Positions 26,502-37,031 of a stretch of 64,000 nt of DNA are shown in pieces; positions within the stretch are counted from its first letter, which is position 1; every line of letters begins with the position of its first letter. This stretch comes from Cyathus striatus (lineage: Eukaryota; Basidiomycota; Agaricomycetes; Agaricales; Nidulariaceae): contig JAOVFP010000001.1 in assembly GCA_025738555.1 (NCBI GenBank), forward strand, positions 806,001-870,000, in the 5' to 3' direction. The translations under genes and the position numbers were made by a program. A model generated the notes under the pieces. It did not search any database. It saw only the letters and a list, made by a program, of their open reading frames with translations, and had not been told where the DNA came from.

Positions 26502-28105
26502 CCAAGAGGCATCAGATCCACCGATCTTGGAACATGAACTTTTTGCATCAACCCTGACTTGATGTGCTTTCAGGAAACACCGAGTCTTGGCTTCCCAATG
26601 GCATTGCCAGACATCAGATGAGATCAATGGTCGGCAGGTTGGCATATCTTTTTAAACCTTCATAAAGTGCTCGTTGTCGAGTCAAGTAGAATAAGTATTG
26701 GACTCTTTTAACTTACCTTTTACTTGCTCCCTCTACTAAATTAGTTGGTTACTGAGTACAATAATATGCAACACAATGTATTAATATTATATTAAGTAAT
26801 GAAAGGATCATTTGCCATGTTCAGTGTAGAGGTGAGAGAAGATTACAGGTATTAGTAGCTGAAACAACCGGTACCACCTGTCAAAGTGGTGGATGGTTAT
26901 AAACTTGAATTAGAAGAAGCTGTATTATTGGAATATATTAGATGCGGAACTGAGCTTGGTGAGTAATATCGTGAAGTCGAATTTGAACGTATGCGTCGTG
27001 CAGTTCTGTTTGCAAGATACAAGTGGTAGCAGTGTTCTTGTAGCCATTGGGTTGCCTTGTATCATATTTCGCCGCAATAGCCTTCTCGATCCTCTCAAGT
27101 AAGCATTCAATGCTCCAGCAGAACGATTTTGCGTTAAACAATATTCGATGGAGCCTATGAACGTGTTTTAAAATAAATAAAAAATCCAAAGTTTATTGTT
27201 GGTTGTGTGTATGAACGTGTTCAGTACCAACTACATCCCGCAACTTATTTCACTTCGTAACATACAAACATATGAACTCATCTGAAGCCGCTGGTATTGG
27301 TATAAATCGTCCACATCATTCAGCTTCCGGCAAAGCTGCGCATGACTAAGTGTTCAGAACGGCAGGCGCTGTGGAGACAGGCTAGCATGCTGCAATGTAT
27401 GTAGCTATTAAATTATTGATTGCACCGATGCATGGAAAACAGGCCCTGTGGGTACTTGAGATCTTGGAGCACAAATGCGACCGCACACGCAGCATAGAAG
27501 TTATTGTGTTGATTTATAATATGTTATATGGTGGCGGATGACGGTTGGAAGTATTGTGAATAGTGAAAGGATATGTGTGGTAGGAACCGGAGACTGGGCA
27601 GTGGGAGTGTCGTTGAATTGGAACAGGATCAAAAACATTGCAGCCATGATTGACATAGATAGAACAGCAATTACAGAAAGCTTTTAACGTTCCAAGTTAG
27701 GCATCCTCTTCATAAAGAGGAAGGTGTTTGAAATTTCCAAATAAAAAAGAAGATATGTTCACAATAAATTGGTCTGACCAGGTGTTTACACAATAGAGAG
27801 GAGTAGGTTAGACGTCACCAATATATACATTGCTATGTACAGGTAACTGCCATCGTGCTTGAATAAGTAAGGAGAATGGGACGCGTCTGGAAACGCGAGC
27901 GTGATAAAGTAATGTTGCTGTAAGGAATGACAAGCGAAAGATAATGGGAAGTAGAACCTGACAGTAGCTGACAACGCGTCAGCGCCGGAACAGGCTGCTG
28001 CCGTCGGAGATTCAACATGGTGGCAACGTGCTAAACCGCTTTTGGGGAGGAGGGGGAGGGGTCTACGGATCATGTTCCGAGATCGGTGGATCTGACACCT
28101 CTTGG
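26502..28105. mobile_element. 1.6-kb TIR element in copy B
   Basis: Left end CCAAGAGGCATCAGATCCAC; the right end read inward is CCAAGAGGTGTCAGATCCAC, continuing CGATCT(T/C)GGAACATGA. It interrupts a sequence that is continuous in copy A (cgctgtattgcctcactc near 4080). TATC stands next to both ends, two bases away on the left. Short ORFs inside are not recognised. Superfamily not assigned. Confidence 0.7.
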
Positions 28106-28345
28106 TATCGCCTCACTCACAGTCAGAGTTACGGTCTGGAAGTCCGTTGCTAACCACACGTGGCTTCCCACGTCAAACACTTTTGGAACCTCTAGGATCT
28201 CTCTAGGCTCTCACTATTGTCAATCTCTCGTCTACCTGGACATACACTACTCTTCCCTCATCTCGTCTCCGTCGACATATCCTAGAAACAACCATTCAAG
28301 AACTTACACATGTGCCCCCCGGCAGTCTTCACGGTAACCGCTCAC

Positions 28346-29850
28346 AGGACCCTTGATAATCCCACCAAAGGTTTGATACTGAAATCGTTTTTTTTTCCGC
28401 ATAATAGGGGGATAAAATATGGTAAAATTTTCCAAAATTATAGGGGGATAGTGTATCTAAGCCACTAGCCCTCGCGTTTATAGGGGGACAAAATATCAAA
28501 CCTCCAAACTTGTGTTATCTAGTATATAATGTATCTAATCATCAATTGTGTGCTTTTTTCGCATTGCAAGACGTTTCACAGCACTCAGAGCAATGTCTTT
28601 TTGCTCTGAGATACCTATATATATTTGAGTGAAGGTATTACTTCGCATTTCCATAATGGAATTGTTCTGAGGAACTTCTTGAACCAAATTAGCTGAAATT
28701 TCGCACAGAAATGCGGTAGCTGGGATGTGAACAAACTGTGGTAGACTTAGTTGAGCTGCAGGGCCAAATATACCATGAAAATGATGATGGCCAATACGCA
28801 ATTGTCGCCAAACTCGCATCGCAATGTAGGAAATAGCCCCAACATTGTTTGATGATGACACCCAGTTGTGCTTTCCACCTTTTCCGGCACCTTTTTCATA
28901 CATTGTAATAACTGTGCCATGTTTTAAATTTATTATTGTACCACTTATAAATCAATAAATTGTATCTTTCCCAAGCAATAACTGGCCTTTTGCAACAACA
29001 ATTCCATATGATTGATTGTTCAGTGGTGCAACAGCACTAATACGAGCTGTTGCAAAGAGCTCAGAGGGTGACAGTGCAGAAAATTCAAGTCTACGCCGTT
29101 TAATATTTTGTCCGGCAGTAGTTTCAGCAGCAAGTCGTGCATTTGCAGTGTTACCTGCTTCGCCTTCCTTCCCTTTGCTCATTCCCCCACCATATGCAGG
29201 CTTTGTCAGGTGCCGGACCATCCGATTTAAGCCTGTGCTAGTACCTTGTGATTGCTCATACTCTCGCAGAACCTGCCAGATCTTTTGTGCAATTGTGCTA
29301 TGGTCCCCAGACCTCTCAGTTAATGAGATTAATGTGATATCTTCCTCTTGTACATTTGTTTCATCTGGGATACTATTCATATTTAATATCACCGAAGAAT
29401 AAATATGTCGTCTGACTGCCTTTTCGGATTTGTGACTTTGATTTTTGTGTCGGAACATATTAAGAGCAGAAAGCAGATGAGAAGGCACATAAAGTGAGAA
29501 CCTCTCAGCTGCTGGTTTGATCTGAAAGTCCTCAGATACGTACTGCATCAATGTTTGGACCAAATCTATGGGAGAAGCAGTGTTTAGAGGGATTGAAACC
29601 GCACTACATGCTTGAAAATGCTGTGCGTCAAACAAGTTCATCTGATACAATGTCAGGAACATCTTTATAGACCTTTCCTGAGCCGATCCACATGGCAAGT
29701 ATTTCACTAGAAACATGAGTAGTTGACATAATAGTGTATTTCTGACTTTGAAAATAGGATAGTCAGAATTGAATCGAAATTATATGGTAGGAATGAACTC
29801 ACATACCAAAATAAAATCAATAGTGTGTCAAATAGTACAGAGGTGCTGAA
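28346..29850. mobile_element. AGGACCC-family element, copy 1 (right end missing)
   Basis: It starts AGGACCCTTGATAATCCC exactly where copy B leaves its homology with copy A (accgctcac). A poly-T tract follows, then three direct TAGGGGGA(T/C) repeats at 28405, 28441 and 28481. It encodes minus-strand ORFs (28535-29716). The opposite end is not found: at about 29853 the sequence changes abruptly into NLR/TPR coding DNA. The same ends and repeat architecture occur in the complete element at 61263-62693. Confidence 0.7.
28535..29716 (-). pseudogene. AGGACCC-element protein, two exons
   Basis: Two minus-strand frames belong together: 29716-28952 (254 codons) and 28903-28535 (122 codons, read as MYEKGAGKGGKHNWVSSS...). 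A splice from ...QLLLGK to VITMYEKG would join them. The acceptor (ggcacag) is present, but the expected donor reads atacaa instead of gtacaa, which looks like a G-to-A loss of the splice site. The C-terminal part has the pattern V(I/L)TxYxK-G-KH followed by hydrophobic segments and an acidic tail, shared with the ORF in the 61.3-kb element. No catalytic motif is recognised. I believe related hypothetical proteins are common in Agaricomycetes, but I assign no function. Confidence 0.5.
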
Positions 29851-29852
29851 CT

Positions 29853-32012
29853 TTAATTGCAAATATATTGAGGAATGTACAGAAGTATGATATTGAAGAG
29901 AGATATAGACTAGAAATATTGAAACACAATTTGGAAAGAATTGTAACTGTCAACAAAGACATATCCAGTAGTTTGGATGAATTAGAAGTGATAAATATGA
30001 AAACAAGCCACATTGGAAATTCAAGGAAGGTGCAGAACATACTATTGATGGTGCAATATCTTGCAGAAACATACCAGAATCAAGGTAAATTGACAGATGC
30101 AGAGAAGCTGCAGATTCAGGTGCTGGAGATGAGCACCAGAATCCTTGGTCAAGAGCATCCTAATACTCTCAGAGTTATGGGAAATCTGGCAGTGACATAC
30201 CACAATCAAGGGAAATGGTCAAATGCAGAGAAGCTGCATATTAAGGTGCTAGAGATGTGCACCAGGATTTTTGGTCAAGAGAACCCTGATACACTTATAG
30301 GCATGGGTCGTCTGGCAGTGACATACCGGAATCAAGGGAAATTGACTGATGCAGAGAAGCTGGAGATTCAGGTACTGGAGATGAGAACCAGAATTCTTGG
30401 TGAAGCACATCCTGATACCCTCACAAGCATGGGAAATCTGGCAGTGACATACCAGAATCAAGGTAAATTGACAGATGCAGAGAAGCTGGAGATTCAGGTG
30501 CTGGAGATGAGCACCAGAATCCTTGGTCAAGAGCATTTTGATACACTGATAAGTATGGGAAATCTGGCAATAACATATAAGAATCAAGGAAAATGGACAG
30601 ATGCAGAGAAGCTGACAATTCAGGTGCTGGAGATAAGAACTAGAATGCTAGGTCAAGAGCATCCTGATACACTCACAAGCATGGTAAATCTGGCACTGAC
30701 ATACCAAAACCAAAGGAAATGGATGGATGCAGAGAAGCTGCATATTAAGGTGCTGGAGATGAGAACCAGAATTCTAGGTCAAGAGCATCCTGATACTCTC
30801 AGAATTATGCAACATCTGGCAGTAGCATACCAGAATCAAGGGAAATGGACAGATGCAGAGAAGCTGTATATTAAGGTGCTGGAGATGAGAACCAGAATTT
30901 TAGGTCAAGAGCATCCTGATACTCTCAGAATTATGCGACATCTGGCAGTAACATACCAGAATCAAGGGAAATGGACAGATGCAGAGAAGCTGCATATTAA
31001 GGTGCTGGAGATGAGAACCAGAATTCTAGGTCAAGAGCATCCTGATACTCTCAGAATTATGCAACATCTGGCAGTAACATACCAGAATCAAGGGAAATGG
31101 ACAGATGCAGAGAAGTTGCATATTATGGTGCTGGAGATGAGCACTAGAATTCTTGGCCAAGAGCATCCTGATACACTCACAAGCATGGGAAATCTGGCAG
31201 TGACATACCAGAATCAAGGGAAATGGATAGATGCAGAAAATCTGGAGATTCAGGTGCTGGAGATGAGGACCAGAATCCTTGGTCAAGAGCATCCTGATAC
31301 ACTCATAAGCATCATAAATCTGGCACTGACATACTGCAATCAAGGGAAATGGAAAGATGCAGGGAAGCTACTGATTCAGGCTCTAGAGATGATCACCAGA
31401 ATTCTAGATCAAGAGCACACTGATACATTATTTGTAAGCATGAGAAGTCTTGTAGTGACATACCTGAAACAAGGGAGATGGATAGATGCAGAGAGGCTGC
31501 AGATTCTGATGCTAGAGATGAGCACCAGAATTCTTGGTCAAGAGCATTCTGATACACTCACAAACATGGGACTTCTGGCAGAAACTTACCAGATTCAAGG
31601 GAAATGGTCAGATGCAGAGAAGCTGGAGATTCAGGTGCTGGAGATGAGAACAAGAATTCTTGGTCAAGAGCATCCTGATACACTGACAAGCATGGGAAAT
31701 CTGGCACTGACATACCAAAACCAAAGGAAATGGATGGATGCAGAGAAGCTGCAGATTCAGGTGCTGGAGATGAGAACCAGAATTCTAGGTCAAGATCACC
31801 CTGATACATTTGTAAGCATGAGAAGTCTTGCAGCAACATACCAGAATCAAAGGAAATGGTCAGATGCTGAGAAGCTGGAGATTCAGGTGCTGGAGATGAG
31901 CACCAGATTTCTTGGTCGAGAACATCCTATTACCTTAGCTAGCATTGAAATGCTTGCAATGACACGCAAGAGAAAAGGAATGTGGAGAAACTTGCTAGAG
32001 TATTGGATGTAG
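29853..32012 (+). pseudogene. Headless NLR relative: 15-unit TPR array
   Basis: Homology to the 13.8-kb NLR starts abruptly at 29853 inside the linker (ILRNVQKYDIEERY against ILKNVGKYGIEERY). The NB-ARC domain is absent and AGGACCC-element DNA stands in its place. The open frame runs to TAG/TAA at 32010-32012 without interruption. There is no ATG at its start; the first in-frame ATG is 29997. After the linker come 15 TPR units of 42 residues (126 bp), consensus DAEKLxIQVLEMxTRILGQEHPDTL. Units 6-8 are almost identical. The last unit ends GMWRNLLEYWM. The array could be expressed as a TPR-only protein from 29997, or serve as a donor of repeats. The key observation is the missing nucleotide-binding half. 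Confidence 0.8.
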
Positions 32013-33740
32013 ATACTGATATTACTTTGTACTACATTAATAAATAAATAGGACCTGTGACTGTGTTACAATTTTTCTCTTCTATTTACATATGTTTTTC
32101 CATTTTATTGACTGGTTTGACATCACCTTTGACACTAAACACACTTCTTTTACTTACACAATTCTGACTCATTCTGACTCATTTCACTATACTTAGTTTT
32201 CTTTTCTTTCTTCTTACTGTGTTGCAGTAATGCACAGTCAATGCACAGCATTCTGACTCATTTCTAATTATTATTAGTATGAACTAGTTTGTATTTAAAC
32301 CATAGTAACCTGTGCTGTAAAGCTCAAACTCCAGCTTAAATTAAACTTTGCTTTACTTGATTCTTTCACTTGCTTGCACTTAAGTCTAAACAACTTAAGA
32401 GCTTGTGAGATGAGACTTTACTTTGATACTAATTAACTTGTTCTTTGAACTCATTAGTCACATGACTATCAGACTTGTACAATTAATGTCTTGACCAGTA
32501 CTTAATTATAACAAAGTGGCAAAGCTCACTATTTGTATTTTGTCTTCAGTGAAATATAAATACAGTAGTTTTAATAAGAGGGAGGACTCCTGACAAGTAT
32601 AAAATGATAGTCATTAAATAAAGCAGAATAAAATAAAATTCTCTATTTTCCCACACAAATAGTGTATCTATGTCAATGTAGATGACTTCAGTGAATTTCA
32701 TTTGGGCCTGTTGTATTGTCTTTTTGGTTCCTCTTTCATTCATTGAAGAATGTGAGGGATATGTGTATATATATATATGCTTTTAATGTTATGTCTGGTA
32801 TTTGTAAGTTATCTGTAGAAGATATGAAAACAAGGTAAAGTAAATAGATCCACTGATTACAACTGCATAAGATCCAACCAGTTACAAGAGGTTCCCTCCC
32901 AATATTTCATTTACAAAACATGTACTCTAAACTTTTATTTTTTTATTACACCCAAGCTTAATTGACAAAAGTGAGAATGATTTGCAGTAAAATAATATAA
33001 TATAGAATTACAATTGAGTAATTGAATTGAATATAGAACAAAACATGGTTACTCCTCCACAACATGAGCATCAAACTCTAAATGCACTTCATTGAAGTGG
33101 CTACATGGCCAGATAACCTCTAATGCTCTACTACCTATTCAGTGTAACTGCAAGGTAGATGGGGCAGATGTTTGCAGGTGTGTATGTAATTTTAATGAGT
33201 ATAAACTAAACATTGAATAAAGCTCAGAAAAATGTTGCTAGAGAAATCAGATATGACAACACCAAGTGCCAAATTCATGCACTTCCAAATTGAACATTGA
33301 ATGTAAAGTTTAATTTACAGTTTGGGTATATTGTCACATATAATCTGGTTTTGTATTGTGTATTTATGAGAATTGAAATTCATTATCAATAGTAATAAAT
33401 TTGCCTCCTGTATACTGGTACACAAGTTCAATGTGGAAGCCTGTCTTGGATGGTTAATGACAGCTTGACTATATTGCAACTTGCAATTCATTCCTATAAT
33501 GTGTAGTAATTGAGTATTGAACTATGAGTATATCAGTTGATGTTGGAGCTTAGAGGCTTACAGTTCAATCAAGAACATCACCACCAACAATTTGTAGTAA
33601 TATTTTTCAATTATAAAAACTAAACTTCATTGTGATCAGTTGTCTTCCTCATTCTCAGCATCAAAAACTGTGATGAGCAGAGATATTAGATTATGCCATG
33701 ATGAGTGAGACTGTAGATTATCCCTTTCTTCAGTCCTTTA
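32013..33740. other. Interval without a gene
   Basis: 32013-32045 and 32510-32680 match the 3' flank of the 13.8-kb NLR gene. The 32046-32510 segment between them is an insertion relative to that locus, with ctgactcattctgactcattt repeats. 33050-33130 and 33255-33370 contain weak SINE/tRNA-like words of the kind seen at 2.9 kb (acatgagcatcaaactc). Nothing else is supported. Confidence 0.4.
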
Positions 33741-33744
33741 CACT

Positions 33745-34490
33745 CCTCCCCCCCACTCCAGCTGGACTCCAGGTGGATCTAACATAATTCAGATCGTCCA
33801 GATGGACTTCAGCTGAACAAGCCATTGTCCAGTTGGAGTCCAGGTGGAGTCTGGTGTCATCCTGTTGGAATATATGGAGTCTTGATGGAGTCCTGATGGA
33901 CTTTGTATTTTCTGTCAGGTCCTGATATCTTAGGTGTGTTCTTAAGTAAGGGTCCAGGACTCCAGGTGGACTTCACAAGGAATTAGGTGTATCATATTGA
34001 GTATAACAATAATATATTATTATAAGTAAGGGTTCAGGATTCCAGGTGAATTCCAGGTGGACTTAACAAGGAATGTAGATGTTTTATAGTCCCAATTAAT
34101 TCTCTACCCCTCCCAGAACTAACACCAGCAATCTCATTCTGCTGGAAACTTTTGCCAAGCAAACCAAACACACCAGCATTCATAATAACGAGGTCATTAC
34201 ACTGCTCCATGGAATCAGGTGGAGTCCACCTGGAGTCCAGGTATTCCACCTGAAGTCCACCTGGACTCCACTGGACTCTACCTGGACTCCACTGGACTCT
34301 ACCTGAAGTCCACCTGGACTCAGACATGCTATTTTATATGTCTAAGTTCAGGTGGAGTCCAGCTGAAGTCCAGTAGTCCAGGTGAAATTCTGGATTCTAC
34401 CTGAAGTCCACTGGACTGAGTTCAGGAAATCACTGGAAATCACCTGGACTCCAGCTGGACTCTAGCTGGACTCTAGCTGGACTCCGTACA
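33745..34490. repeat. Array of GTCCAGGTGGA-type repeats, left side of KDZ element
   Basis: There are dozens of copies of AGTCCA(G/C)(G/C)TGGA and its complement, in both orientations, starting after CCTCCCCCCCACTCCAGC (33748 on) and ending at about 34485. A similar array at 42360-42900 stands on the other side of the KDZ genes. KDZ and other large DNA elements often have such dense subterminal repeats as transposase-binding zones; that role is inferred. Confidence 0.6.
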
Positions 34491-34562
34491 TTAATTCCTT
34501 TAGTGTCTCTTACTATAATTAAGTAAAAATAAATAATTTACAATATTCATGTAAATACTTTT

Positions 34563-34635
34563 GTCCCCAACGAGAATTGAACTTAAGACCTAGGCTGTTA
34601 ACACCAGCGATAATTACCGGTAAGCCACAAGACCT
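34563..34635 (-). repeat. tRNA-Asn-like pseudo-tRNA/SINE head
   Basis: On the minus strand there is an A-box TGGCTTACCGG, an anticodon-like stem GCTG/CAGC with a 7-nt loop reading GTT at the anticodon position, and a B-box-like AGTTCAATTC. The acceptor and T-stems do not pair, so this is not a functional tRNA. Confidence 0.4.
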
Positions 34636-34639
34636 TGTG

Positions 34640-36430
34640 AACGTACTGATCATTACTCCCTATAGCCTATCCTCAATGACGTCTCACATGCTGTTACTGC
34701 CAGTGCATTCGATGTCGTCAGCATCGTCGACGACAACGTTCTCACGTCTCCTCCCTCCCTCTGTTCCCCCTCCGTCTCCATGTCTCCTCAACCCCCTCGT
34801 TCCCTAGGCCCCCTCCCTCTCGAAGCCAGTGGGCAACGTCGTCACGCGCCCACCTCCTCCGATGTCGACTTGAAAAGGTAAGTGCTTCATCTCATTGTTG
34901 ACATTGCGCTGTTGCCATTTCACAGCGTCCCCATCGACGAACTGCTTCCCAACTCGCATATCTGATCATCCTGATTGAGATTGACGTCCAAGTGGCATAG
35001 CTGTGGCACTGCCCAGTGTCTCCTCTCTCCCCTGCCATCTCCCCTCGCCCGTGGTTGGCAACGACAACGACATGGCCCTCACCCTCCTCCCTCTCTCGTC
35101 TTCGTCGCCACGTCGCACCGTCGCACCGTCACCCACCCCCCTCCCCCCATCGGGCCATCATCCACACCCTCCTCTCATTGTCGCTGGCACGGCGTGCTGT
35201 CTCCTTTCGTCACGCCATTGCCCTCTCCACGCCATTGCCCTCTCCACGCCATTCCCCCTGTCCCTCCCCTCCTTCCTGTCGTCTCATCCCTGCCCTCCCC
35301 TGTGTGCAACGCTACGCGTAACCACCTCAAGCCCAAACGAATGCCGTGTGACGTGGCACGCGCCTCTTCCCCTGCTCCCCGTTCTAGCAAGTGGACGAAC
35401 ATCCCCTCGCCCTTGTCTTGCAAGTGACGAGGGAACGCGTTTTCTGCCCTCTCCCTCGCCCATGTCTGGAAGTGATGAGGACAAGCACTTTCGTCACTTG
35501 TGCTCTCCTCTCGCCGCCTCGCCCTCGTCTCGCAAGTGACGAGAGCACGCATTTCCCCCTCTCACCTCCTCCCCACGGAGCCTCTCCTCTCACCACCACC
35601 TCACCCACTGCTTCTCACCACCACCTCACCCACCACCTCTTCGTCGCCACCGCCTCGCATCACCACCTCGCACCGTCACCACCTCTCGTACAGGGGGTAG
35701 CGTACAGGGGGATAGCGTACAAGAGGGACGGCATAGAAGGGGGACAGTGTACAGGGAGACAGCGTACAGGGAGACAGCGTACAGGAGGGACAGCGACGCA
35801 TTTCCCCCTCTCACCTCCTCTCCCCTCTCACCTCCTCTCCCCTCTCGCCTCCTCTCCCCTCTCGCCTCTCCTCTCACCACTACCTCACCCACTGCCTCTC
35901 ACCACCGCCTCACCCACCACCTCTTCGTCTTTCGCCACTGCCTCGCATCACCGCCTCGCACCACCACCACCTCGTACTGCACCACCACCTCGTACACACC
36001 ACTACAACCACCACCACCGCCTCTCACCACAACACCACCACCACCACCTCGCACCACAACACCACTATCTCCACCTCGCACCAACCACCACCTTGCACCG
36101 CAATACCACCACCTCCACCACCTCGTACCGCACCACCACCACGTACAACACCTCGCACCGCAACACCTCCACCTTCACCTTGCACCAACCACCACCACGA
36201 ACATACAGGGGGACAGTGTAGAAGGGGGATGGTGTAGAAGGGGGACGGCATACAGGGCGACAGTGTAGAAGGGGGACGGCGTACAGGGAGACAGTGTAGA
36301 AGGAGGATAACATAGAGGGGGAACAGCATAGAAGGGGGTCAGTGTACAGAGGGATAGTGTACAGAGGACAGTGTACAGGGGGACAGTGTACTGGGAGACA
36401 GCATAGCCTGTTGTCGAGTAGCCCAGTCTC
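34640..36430. repeat. CpG-rich low-complexity block with minisatellites
   Basis: A pyrimidine-rich block with two tandem components. First, a unit around TCTTGCAAGTGACGAG (35390-35560), whose CpG-depleted relative is tandemly repeated at 43.36-44.0 kb in the other orientation. Second, a short unit close to GTACAGGGGGACAGC, repeated at 35690-35800 and 36205-36410. Between them runs (CACCAC)-rich DNA (35870-36190). Long open frames here (up to 276 codons) are His/Pro/Arg-rich by composition in several frames at once and are not genes. Confidence 0.6.
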
Positions 36431-37031
36431 TCCCAAGGCTCTTAAAATTAGCTACTACTAGTGTACTTATAGTGTATTACTTACCGTTATAAATAGTGAT
36501 TAATGGATTAATGTTAACTGTTAACCAAATGCCATGGTATATGATAAGTTAGCCAGAAACTAAATATTTGTGGAGTGATTCAAAACTTTACATCAATTTC
36601 TGTTGTCGCCTTCCCCTTACTTCCCATTCTAATTGCGGCATCGATCTCTTAACCACTTTGTTATTACAATCGATACTATCATCTATTTTTGTAAGTGATA
36701 CCTGAACTACTTTTTTATTACAATCGATACCACTATCTATTTTTGCAAGCGATACTGATCATTCTTGATTTAGTCCATCCGAGTGGTCACGTGACCGGCT
36801 ATAGCTGCTGCCGCTGCACCAAACTCAAAGGATCTCAAAGGCCGCTATTTATTTTTAGATAAAAAGCGGACATGTGCCAGGTTATTTATTTTAGACAGCC
36901 AATAACAGCAGCTGCTAGAATGTCAAATATACGGCATCATGAACCTGAAGGTTCTTTCTTCCCTTCCACTTGCAACCCTACAGTTTACTTGTTTCTGAAC
37001 ATTTCACTACTTTTTTTTGATATATTTCAAT
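36430..37031. other. Upstream region of the KDZ accessory gene
   Basis: A diverged tandem duplication of about 53 bp is visible (TTATTACAATCGATAC at 36661 and 36718). A ttgcaaccctacag and ttttttgatatatttca tract precede the ATG at 37032. No gene. Confidence 0.4.

Larger units (their letters stand above)
19600..28340 (+). repeat. Copy B of the duplicated block, with insertions
   Basis: Homologous to 1041-4330 in the same orientation but expanded by insertions: a mariner-type element (20557-21654), an inverted repeat-C copy (about 22102-24620), a MITE (26061-26450) and a TIR element (26502-28105). It ends where an AGGACCC element begins (28346). Compared with copy A it is strongly depleted in CpG. 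For example, at 25340-25390 five CpGs present in A (3361-3402) have all become TpG or CpA. Confidence 0.85.

Noticed and set aside
26502..28105. Short ORFs (27786-28073 minus, 27833-28018 minus) as genes
   Set aside because: They lie inside a TIR element absent from copy A, overlap each other, and match nothing known to me.
28346..29850. Complete element with a right end near 29850
   Set aside because: No inverse of AGGACCC occurs there; the junction goes straight into TPR coding DNA, so the right part is missing.
30060..31960. CRISPR-like periodic repeats
   Set aside because: The 126-bp period is the coding unit of TPRs in one long frame; no constant repeat with unique spacers.
34975..36436. 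ORFs of up to 276 codons in all frames
   Set aside because: They arise from stop-poor, C-rich repeats and minisatellites; His/Pro/Arg/Val-only composition.
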